Positions 1 through 5,034 of a DNA stretch of 6,737 nt are shown piece after piece; the first letter of the stretch is position 1, and every line of letters begins with the position of its first letter. Below the pieces are notes generated by a model. That model was not told the origin of the DNA, searched no databases, and saw only the letters and a list, made by a program, of their open reading frames with translations. The stretch lies in contig JACQVL010000167.1 of assembly GCA_016209865.1 (NCBI GenBank), positions 1 to 6,737 on the forward strand. The letters are read 5' to 3'. The translations under genes and the position numbers were made by a program. The stretch is from Candidatus Latescibacterota bacterium (lineage in GTDB: Bacteria; JAAXHH01; JACQVL01).

Positions 1-1139
1 ACCGTCAGTCCATCCAGCGTCACCGGAAGCACGACTGTCGGGTCGGACGGGCGATAGGCGGCGAGGGCGTCACGGGCTGCTCGGTCGATCTGCGTGAGGT
101 CTGGCCTGAGGAACGGCGCCCACAGACTATCCTGTTCCACGATCCTGGCCAGCCGCATGATCGTCGTGTCGAGGCCGTCGAACAGGCTCGAGTCCGCTAA
201 CGTTGGCCAGCGGGGTGCGATTTGAGGTATTCGTACTCCTGTCCCATCCATAATCCTGGTGTCTTGCATCGGTGGGATTGTCTCGACCAGCTTCAGCTCC
301 GTCCATGCCGGCCCCTTGCGCTGGACCGCGCCCATGTCCTGCGACCGGTGCATGCTGCGGCTTTCGAGTCCCACTTCCAGGTACGACCGGCCTAAGACCG
401 GGCTGTACTCCCCGACGTTGACCCGGAGGGTGGCCAGGCTGGGGAACGAGGCACGCGTATTATTGATGTAGAGCTTCTTCGCCTGCCAGGGACGGAGTCC
501 GGCGGCGATCTGATCGGGAAAGCGGTTCGGATCAGCGGCGGCCCGGAACGCCTCCCGTGCTAACAGGCCAGCCGCCTGGTGCTGCCCGTGGCCGTCCTCC
601 GGAGCCCCCGCGAAGACCGAGACGATCACATCCGGCCGGAACATCCGGATGACCCGTACGATGTCCGCTAACGTCTCCTCGTGGCCCCAGAGTTCCATCG
701 CCTCCGACGCCTGCTTGGAGAACCCGAAATCGTACGCCCGCGTGAAGAACTGCTCCGCGCCGTCGAGCTGGCGGGCGGCTAAGAGTTCCTCCGTCCGGAT
801 GATCCCGATGCCGTCGTACAGCTCGGGGCCGATCAGGTTCTGTCCCCCCTCACCACGATCGACGGACAGGTAGGCGGTCCGGGCCATCAGTCCACGGCTC
901 GTGTACGCCAACAGGCCACTGTTCTCGTCGTCGGGGTGCGCGCCGATGTTGAGCAGGCTGACGACGACCGGGAGCTTCTGGAGCGCCTGAACCAGGCCGG
1001 TCGTCCCCCGGCGGTCGGACGCCGGACGGCCGGCAAGGGAGGGAGCGGGGAGGAGCAGGCAGAGGACGGCGGCGAGGAAGAAATTTTGGATTTTGGATTT
1101 TGGATTTTGGATTGGAGCGCGTTGAAGAGCGGGGGACAT
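1..1139 (-). CDS. Secreted PIG-L/LmbE-family deacetylase (3' end missing)
   Basis: PIG-L/LmbE proteins are zinc-dependent N-acetyl deacetylases acting on sugars or glycoconjugates; the substrate here is unknown. I read 379 codons before the window edge, with no stop. Residues 1-36 look like a Sec signal peptide: basic n-region with K14 and K16, hydrophobic core from F20 to about L30, likely cleavage after SLA (34-36). The metal-site motif HPDDE is at 68-72, RxE at 115-117 and the second histidine motif GHGQHQ at 183-188, all in normal order, so the catalytic domain (about 58-260) appears intact. The protein continues well past this domain, as in the long secreted members of the family, whose C terminus would lie outside the window. 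The ATG at 1137-1139 is chosen because a GAGAGGA ribosome site lies 7 nt upstream. The gene begins 21 bp after the pentaheme cytochrome stop, so it is probably the last visible gene of that operon. A heptanucleotide repeat lies between start codon and signal-peptide core. Family call secure; function in the respiratory operon unknown. Confidence 0.9.
   Translation of the reverse strand, partial: MSPALQRAPIQNPKSKIQNFFLAAVLCLLLPAPSLAGRPASDRRGTTGLVQALQKLPVVVSLLNIGAHPDDENSGLLAYTSRGLMARTAYLSVDRGEGGQNLIGPELYDGIGIIRTEELLAARQLDGAEQFFTRAYDFGFSKQASEAMELWGHEETLADIVRVIRMFRPDVIVSVFAGAPEDGHGQHQAAGLLAREAFRAAADPNRFPDQIAAGLRPWQAKKLYINNTRASFPSLATLRVNVGEYSPVLGRSYLEVGLESRSMHRSQDMGAVQRKGPAWTELKLVETIPPMQDTRIMDGTGVRIPQIAPRWPTLADSSLFDGLDTTIMRLARIVEQDSLWAPFLRPDLTQIDRAARDALAAYRPSDPTVVLPVTLDGLT
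1084..1116. repeat. Heptanucleotide tandem repeat inside the start of the deacetylase gene
   Basis: Four perfect copies of TTTTGGA (plus strand) occupy 1084-1111, followed by a partial copy, TTGGA, at 1112-1116. On the coding strand they give AT-rich codons for the signal-peptide n-region, roughly residues 9-19 (a repeating IQNPKSK pattern), in an otherwise GC-rich gene. The unit is 7 bp, so gain or loss of one copy shifts the reading frame. Short heptamer repeats of this sort are known in cyanobacteria and other bacteria as repetitive elements; whether this one is dispersed through the genome cannot be seen here. Confidence 0.9.
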
Positions 1140-1146
1140 GAATCTA

Positions 1147-1153
1147 TCCTCTC
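1147..1153 (-). promoter_or_regulatory. Ribosome binding site of the PIG-L deacetylase gene
   Basis: GAGAGGA on the minus strand ends 7 nt before the ATG at 1139. This good Shine-Dalgarno match decides in favour of that ATG. A GTG at 1168 lies in a different frame and would read into the deacetylase frame only if the downstream heptamer repeat changed length. Confidence 0.65.
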
Positions 1154-1160
1154 TCTTGTG

Positions 1161-1985
1161 TCATTCACTCAGTGTCCGCCGGTACAGCCAGATGAACCCG
1201 GCCAGGATGACGAGGAACCCAGCGGCCACGATGCCGAATTTCCGGCGGGTGCTTACCTCCGTCCGGGCGGCCCGGATGTCGGTGTCCACCTTCTTCAAGC
1301 TGGCCTTGACGGAATCGGCACGCGGGACGATCGTCTGAAAGACGAACACGTGGGAGACCTTCTGGCGGAACATCTCCCTGGCCAGGTCCGCCCCCGCGTC
1401 GATGTGATCGACCGGCACCCCCGCCGGCCTGAGGTCTGCGGCCGCCTGTTTTGCCTGCGCGATCGGAGTCAGAACGCCCGTAATCACCCCGTTGAACTGG
1501 TCAAGGATGTCGTCCGTGTGGCAATCCCCGCAGCGCTTCGGCGTCGAGATCTTGACGACGTCGGCGGGGACGACTTTGTGGTCGGAGTGGCAATCCACGC
1601 AGTTGGGAATAAATTCACCGACTGTTCCGTGAGGACTCGGGATGTAATTGTCACGCTGAACCTGATGGCACTTCCCGCACTGCTCGGGCACCGCCGTCGG
1701 GTCGGGGATGCCGATGTACCCGGCGTTCGGGTCGTGCGCCTGTTCTTTGACCATCGATTTGGGCGACCCCCCGTGGCAGTCCTGACACCCGATCCCGGCC
1801 GTCTTATGGACACTCTGCTGCCAGGCAGGGACGGCTTTGGACATCTCCTCGTCCTCCAGGCTCGCGTGGCAGGTGAGACAGCCGCTGCCGCCCGGCTGTG
1901 CCGCCGGAGGCTCCGCGCTCATGACGCGGACCGGGAGCAGGGGGACTCCGACCAGACAGACGAGCAACCAGAGGAGCCGCTTCAT
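1161..1985 (-). CDS. Membrane-anchored pentaheme cytochrome c of a Rieske/cytochrome b complex
   Basis: The 274-residue protein has five CXXCH heme c sites: CLTCH 36-40, CQDCH 67-71, CGKCH 103-107, CVDCH 129-133 and CGDCH 152-156. A Sec signal peptide covers about residues 1-24, with cleavage near VMSA. His60, His84, His119 and His136 are candidate distal axial ligands. Residues 157-249 contain no CXXCH and end in a charged, helix-prone stretch. One hydrophobic helix (250-268) followed by a short basic tail, RR at 269-270, should anchor the protein with its hemes in the periplasm. The start codon overlaps the cytochrome b stop in an ATGA (1982-1985), which implies translational coupling. Its operon position and C-terminal anchor match those of cytochrome c1 or f, so I infer that it receives electrons from the Rieske protein. 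The sequence is not of c1/f type and resembles generic multiheme NapC/NrfB-like cytochromes only through its heme motifs. The heme count is certain; the complex assignment is inferred from context. Confidence 0.93.
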   Translation of the reverse strand: MKRLLWLLVCLVGVPLLPVRVMSAEPPAAQPGGSGCLTCHASLEDEEMSKAVPAWQQSVHKTAGIGCQDCHGGSPKSMVKEQAHDPNAGYIGIPDPTAVPEQCGKCHQVQRDNYIPSPHGTVGEFIPNCVDCHSDHKVVPADVVKISTPKRCGDCHTDDILDQFNGVITGVLTPIAQAKQAAADLRPAGVPVDHIDAGADLAREMFRQKVSHVFVFQTIVPRADSVKASLKKVDTDIRAARTEVSTRRKFGIVAAGFLVILAGFIWLYRRTLSE

Positions 1986-3238
1986 TCTTTCTTCATGTCC
2001 TTCTCAGGCGGGGTGGAGGTCGGCGGCGCGGCGGCAGAGTCGGACTCCGCGATCCCGTGCGGCACCCCTTTCGTATCGAAATGGTAGCGTGTGCCGAACA
2101 TCGTCCGGTCAGTCTCGGCTAATGCGCCCAAGATGGTCAGGATGACGGCGACGCAGACGAACAGGATGCCGAGTGTCGTGGCGACCGGCCGGCGGGCCGG
2201 ATGCCGCTCCGGGGAGCGATCCAGGAAGGGAAGCAGGAATAAGCCGAGGATGACCAGCCCCGTCCCGATGATCCCGACAAGCTTCGGGAAATACTTCAAC
2301 ACTTGATACATCGGCAGGAAGTACCATTCCGGCTTGACCCCGACCGGGGTGTTGAACGGGTCCGCTTTCTCATGGAGCGGGAGCGGAGCGTAGACGATGA
2401 AGATGAGCATCCCCGTGAAGACGAGCAAGGCGACCAACAGCTCCTTCATCACATGGTTCGGGAAGAACGATTTCCCACCTTCTTGCTTGAGGTCCTCCAC
2501 GGATTTCTCAGGCCCCTTCGTGCTATCCAGGGTCGAAATCCCTTTATACCGGATCAGGACGAGATGGAGGCTGACCAGGAAGACGAACAGCCAGGGCAGG
2601 ACGATGACGTGGACGGCGAAGAACCGGGTCAGGGTCATCCCCGTGACGTTCTCCCCGCCGCGCAGGGTCAGGAGGATGTATTTCCCGATGACCGGCGCGG
2701 ACCCGGCGACCTCCGTCCCGACGGTCGTGGCCCAGTAGGAGAGCTGATCCCAGGGCAGCAGGTAGCCGGTGAACCCGAAGCCGAGGGTGACGCCGAGCAG
2801 GAGGAACCCGATCAGCCAGGTGATCTCCCTCGGCTTCTTATACCCTCCGTAGAAGAAGACCCGGACGGCATGGAGGTACAGGAAGGCGATCATGAAATTC
2901 GCCCCGTACGCGTGGCTCTGACGAATGAGCCAGCCGAACCGGACCTGCTCCATCACGAACTTGACGCTGTCGTAGGCCGATTCTGCGGAGGATTTGTAAT
3001 ACGTCATCAACAGTAAACCGGTAAGAAACTGGCTGGCGAAGAATAGAAGCGTGATCGTCCCGAACGAGAAGAGCCAGTTGACATGCTTCGGGACGGGTTT
3101 GGTCAGTTGCGTCTGGATGAACGTGATGAGCGTGGAGAGTTCGATCCGGTCTTCAAGCCAGCGGTTGACGCCGCTGACACTGTGATTCAGTCTATCTTTG
3201 AGCCAGTGATTGACACCCCTGACGTATTTCGTCAGCAT
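1982..3238 (-). CDS. Cytochrome b (b6-subunit IV fusion) of a quinol-oxidising Rieske/b complex
   Basis: This 418-residue membrane protein carries the quinone sites and two b hemes of a bc/b6f-type complex. Residues 23-231 align by eye with cytochrome b6 and 258-372 with subunit IV. Heme ligands are His109/His123 and His210/His225. The second pair is separated by 14 residues, as in b6, not 13 as in mitochondrial-type cytochrome b. PWDQ (162-165) and the Qo motif PEWY (303-306) are intact, and RRPVATT (349-355) matches subunit IV. About seven membrane helices are visible: near 55-80, 109-130, 140-161, 206-230, 266-285, 322-338 and 354-372. This 4+3 pattern lacks the eighth helix of bc1 cytochrome b. 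Ser58 stands where b6 has the Cys that attaches heme c(i). Residues 8-18 and 23-33 are a duplicated amphipathic segment. The tail from about 375 is polar. An SD-like GGAGAA lies 4 nt before the ATG. The gene starts 33 bp after Rieske and its stop overlaps the pentaheme start. Confidence 0.96.
   Translation of the reverse strand: MLTKYVRGVNHWLKDRLNHSVSGVNRWLEDRIELSTLITFIQTQLTKPVPKHVNWLFSFGTITLLFFASQFLTGLLLMTYYKSSAESAYDSVKFVMEQVRFGWLIRQSHAYGANFMIAFLYLHAVRVFFYGGYKKPREITWLIGFLLLGVTLGFGFTGYLLPWDQLSYWATTVGTEVAGSAPVIGKYILLTLRGGENVTGMTLTRFFAVHVIVLPWLFVFLVSLHLVLIRYKGISTLDSTKGPEKSVEDLKQEGGKSFFPNHVMKELLVALLVFTGMLIFIVYAPLPLHEKADPFNTPVGVKPEWYFLPMYQVLKYFPKLVGIIGTGLVILGLFLLPFLDRSPERHPARRPVATTLGILFVCVAVILTILGALAETDRTMFGTRYHFDTKGVPHGIAESDSAAAPPTSTPPEKDMKKE
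3155..3223 (-). repeat. Imperfect direct repeat, period 45 bp, at the cytochrome b N terminus
   Basis: The 24-nt segments 3155-3178 and 3200-3223 match at 19 of 24 positions and are offset by exactly 45 bp, or 15 codons. They encode the paired sequences GVNHWLKDR (residues 8-16) and GVNRWLEDR (23-31). DNA-level similarity suggests an internal tandem duplication. The second copy aligns with the single N-terminal amphipathic segment of cytochrome b6 (WFEERLEI in plant b6), so the first copy is the added one. Confidence 0.75.
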
Positions 3239-3271
3239 CGTCTTCTCCGAACCAAGAGGAAGCCGTGAGCA

Positions 3272-3748
3272 CTATCCGCCGAGGATGACCTTCTCCCCGC
3301 TTTGGGCCACGCTGATGGCGACGAGGGGTTGAGGCGGCGGTCCCCCGGTGACCTGTCCCTTCTGGTCGAATTTCCCGCCGTGGCAAGGACAGAAGAATTC
3401 CTGGCCAGTCTCCACCCATTTGACGACGCAGCCCAGATGCGTACAGACCGCGTTGAAGGCGATGAACCCGTTCGGCCCGTTGACGACGATGGCTGGACGG
3501 CCGCGATAGATCACCGTCTTCGACCCACCGAACGGGATATCTGACGCGGCGATCTCGACGCGACTGGCTCCTTCAGCCTCCGGCGGTGGCTCGAGGTACC
3601 GGGTGATCGGGTAGAGCGCACCCAGGAACCCGGCCGCACTGAGCGCTCCTAAGCATCGCTCCAGAAAGCGACGCCGCCCACCCGGTCGTGTGGGTGGTTT
3701 GGGCCTGGCAGGTTTAGCGGGTTGTGGTACGGTATCCGGCGTGGCCAT
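3272..3748 (-). CDS. Rieske [2Fe-2S] protein of a cytochrome b complex
   Basis: The 158-residue protein would take the first electron from quinol at the Qo site and pass it to the cytochrome c partner. Both cluster motifs are complete: CTHLGC at 102-107 (Cys102 and His104 as ligands) and CPCHGG at 120-125 (Cys120 and His123), with Cys107 and Cys122 placed for the usual disulfide. CTHLGCVV followed by a short insert resembles b6f and menaquinol-type Rieske proteins. The N terminus has a long Pro/Lys-rich stretch (5-22), then RRRFL at 25-29 and one hydrophobic helix (about 32-48). This is a twin-arginine-type signal that would stay as the membrane anchor, although the S/T normally before the arginines is a Gly. 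GGGGAGA lies 8 nt before the ATG. This is the first gene of the leftward operon; cytochrome b follows after 33 bp. Confidence 0.96.
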   Translation of the reverse strand: MATPDTVPQPAKPARPKPPTRPGGRRRFLERCLGALSAAGFLGALYPITRYLEPPPEAEGASRVEIAASDIPFGGSKTVIYRGRPAIVVNGPNGFIAFNAVCTHLGCVVKWVETGQEFFCPCHGGKFDQKGQVTGGPPPQPLVAISVAQSGEKVILGG

Positions 3749-3832
3749 GCTGAGTTTCTCCCCGTCCTGGAGTCAATCGGTGGTCGGTACAAACGATCAT
3801 TGCTCTATTCAACCGGGTTCCTGATTCCTTGT

Positions 3833-3862
3833 AACCTAATTCTCGCGCATGACGGTTGTCAA
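3833..3862 (-). promoter_or_regulatory. Candidate sigma70-type promoter for the Rieske-cytochrome b operon
   Basis: On the minus strand a perfect TTGACA (-35; plus coordinates 3857-3862) is followed, after 18 bp, by TAGGTT (3833-3838), which keeps the strongest -10 positions (TA....T). Transcription would start near 3826 and give a leader of roughly 80 nt before the Rieske ATG. The spacing is within the normal range, but the -10 matches at only three of six positions and the organism's sigma consensus is unknown. Confidence 0.4.
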
Positions 3863-3937
3863 CTACTTTTTGGCCCGCGTTTCCCTCAACCAGACGGGCT
3901 TCTCCGCCAACTTTTCGCTTGACTTTCGACCGGCGAT

Positions 3938-3958
3938 AACCCTGATTGTGTGAGGGTT
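3938..3958. repeat. Short inverted repeat upstream of the lipoprotein gene
   Basis: AACCCT (3938-3943) and AGGGTT (3953-3958) are perfect inverted copies separated by 9 nt, and four T residues span 3957-3960 on the plus strand. It could be an operator or a weak hairpin in the lipoprotein leader. A 6-bp match is short enough to arise by chance. Confidence 0.3.
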
Positions 3959-4009
3959 TTCCTGATCGTGCCCGTTTCCTGGTCGTGTGTTCCCGCCATT
4001 CGTCTGTCC

Positions 4010-5002
4010 ATGAGCGCTCCTATGACCCCGCGTTCCCTGTTCATCGGGATGATGTGTGGTCTGGCATTCCTTGTCGGTTGTGCCGGCTCGAAGCCGGTCT
4101 CCTTCTCGGTGACCCGGCCGCCGTTGCTCGGAACCGCCCCGGTGAAAGTCATCGCCTGTCTCGGGTTTGGTGGAGAGGATGTGGAGGCTGGGGCGCGGGT
4201 GGAATCCCGGCTACTTCAGCTCCTGGCCGTGTCCGGGACGTACACCGTCGTCCCGCCGGGCCCGATCCGTGCCGCATTGGGCGGGCACTCGCGCGAACGC
4301 ATCGAGATGACGGATACGTTAGCGCTGGCCGTGGGACGTGCGGTCCGCGCCGACGTCGTGCTGCTCGGCCAGGTGACCAGTGCGTTCACCGAATGGTATG
4401 GCGAGGAGAAGAAGTTTCGGAACATCGAGGTGGCTACGACGGAGACGCTCCCCCGGCGCGGGGCGACAAAACTGGTGACCGTGCCATACTGGGAACCGTT
4501 TGTGCTGCAGACCGCCTCGCTGGAGGCCACCATCCGGGGGTTGAGCGTGGAGACGGGCCGCGAGGTCGGCATGGAGCGGATGGAATCCAGGAATGCCTTC
4601 AGAATCCCACTCCCGGTCGCTGTCGAAGATGCTCCGAAGAAACCCACGATCGTCAAGCGGGTTAATCCTCAACTCGTTGACGTGACCGCCACAGAGCTGG
4701 CGAGAAAGCTGGTCGAGAGTCTCTCCTGGCATCCGGTGTCCTTCACCCGGTACGTGAAGCGGGGAGTCAGAGGGGGGGATGAGGGACTGATTGCGGCGTT
4801 GAAGGGGGAGTGGGATCGCGCGCTGGCCATCTGGGAACGTGCGGTGCGTGAAGCGCCCAACAGTCCGGGCGCCTGGAATAACGTGGCGATCGCGTACGAG
4901 CAGGCGGGCCGGCTGGCCGAGGCACGGCAGGCGTACGACCGTGCGCTGGCGTTGCAGCCGGGGGACCCGGTGATCAGGAAGAATCAGACAGAAGGATGGT
5001 AA
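4010..5002 (+). CDS. Lipoprotein with CsgG/LpoB-like domain and C-terminal TPR repeats
   Basis: Numbered from the ATG at 4010, the protein has 330 residues. A lipoprotein signal sits at about 5-24: MTPRS, then a hydrophobic core, then the lipobox LVGC with Cys24 as the lipidated residue. Residues 44-125 show the beta-alpha-beta pattern of CsgG/LpoB/TolB-N-like domains: an opening strand (VKVIACLGF), a helix, a strand with TYTVV, then a helix with ALAVGRAV and strand VVLLGQV. The middle (about 126-250) is beta-rich and unrecognised. Two TPR-like repeats fill about 258-318, followed by a short tail. Such proteins usually sit on the periplasmic face of the outer membrane as adaptors; the partner is unknown. 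ATG 4022 is an equally good start; GTG 3950 would extend the frame but precedes the lipoprotein signal badly. None has a clear ribosome site. It is divergent from the respiratory operon and convergent with the kinase. Confidence 0.85.
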   Translation: MSAPMTPRSLFIGMMCGLAFLVGCAGSKPVSFSVTRPPLLGTAPVKVIACLGFGGEDVEAGARVESRLLQLLAVSGTYTVVPPGPIRAALGGHSRERIEMTDTLALAVGRAVRADVVLLGQVTSAFTEWYGEEKKFRNIEVATTETLPRRGATKLVTVPYWEPFVLQTASLEATIRGLSVETGREVGMERMESRNAFRIPLPVAVEDAPKKPTIVKRVNPQLVDVTATELARKLVESLSWHPVSFTRYVKRGVRGGDEGLIAALKGEWDRALAIWERAVREAPNSPGAWNNVAIAYEQAGRLAEARQAYDRALALQPGDPVIRKNQTEGW

Positions 5003-5034
5003 CGGTCGGCGTAGATCAGGCTCCTGGCAGATTT

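Larger units (their letters stand above)
3749..4009. other. Divergent intergenic region between the respiratory operon and the lipoprotein gene
   Basis: No convincing gene lies here. The DNA is less GC-rich than its surroundings and must hold the start signals for both directions. Leftward there is a good promoter candidate (listed separately). Rightward, TTGACT at 3919-3924 could be a -35 box, but nothing at 16-18 bp spacing resembles TATAAT, so I do not call a rightward promoter. An inverted repeat lies at 3938-3958. Confidence 0.6.

Noticed and set aside
887-1168. Open frame from GTG 1168 overlapping the deacetylase start
   Set aside because: After the repeat it reads as a low-complexity Ser/Arg/Pro string typical of a shadow frame, while the neighbouring frame holds HPDDE and a signal peptide. 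It matters only as a possible alternative start after repeat slippage.
936-2087. Long plus-strand open frame opposite the cytochrome genes
   Set aside because: It is antisense to the pentaheme cytochrome, has no recognisable domain, and its Asp/Arg/Gly-rich composition is typical of the complement of GC-rich coding DNA.
2303-3016. Plus-strand open frame opposite cytochrome b
   Set aside because: Its Glu/Gln/Asp/Pro-rich text is the reverse-strand shadow of membrane helices; the minus-strand protein has all expected cytochrome b motifs.
3950-4009. Extended N terminus of the lipoprotein from GTG 3950
   Set aside because: The extra 20 residues would sit before a clean lipoprotein signal that begins at the ATG at 4010 or 4022, and no ribosome site supports the GTG.
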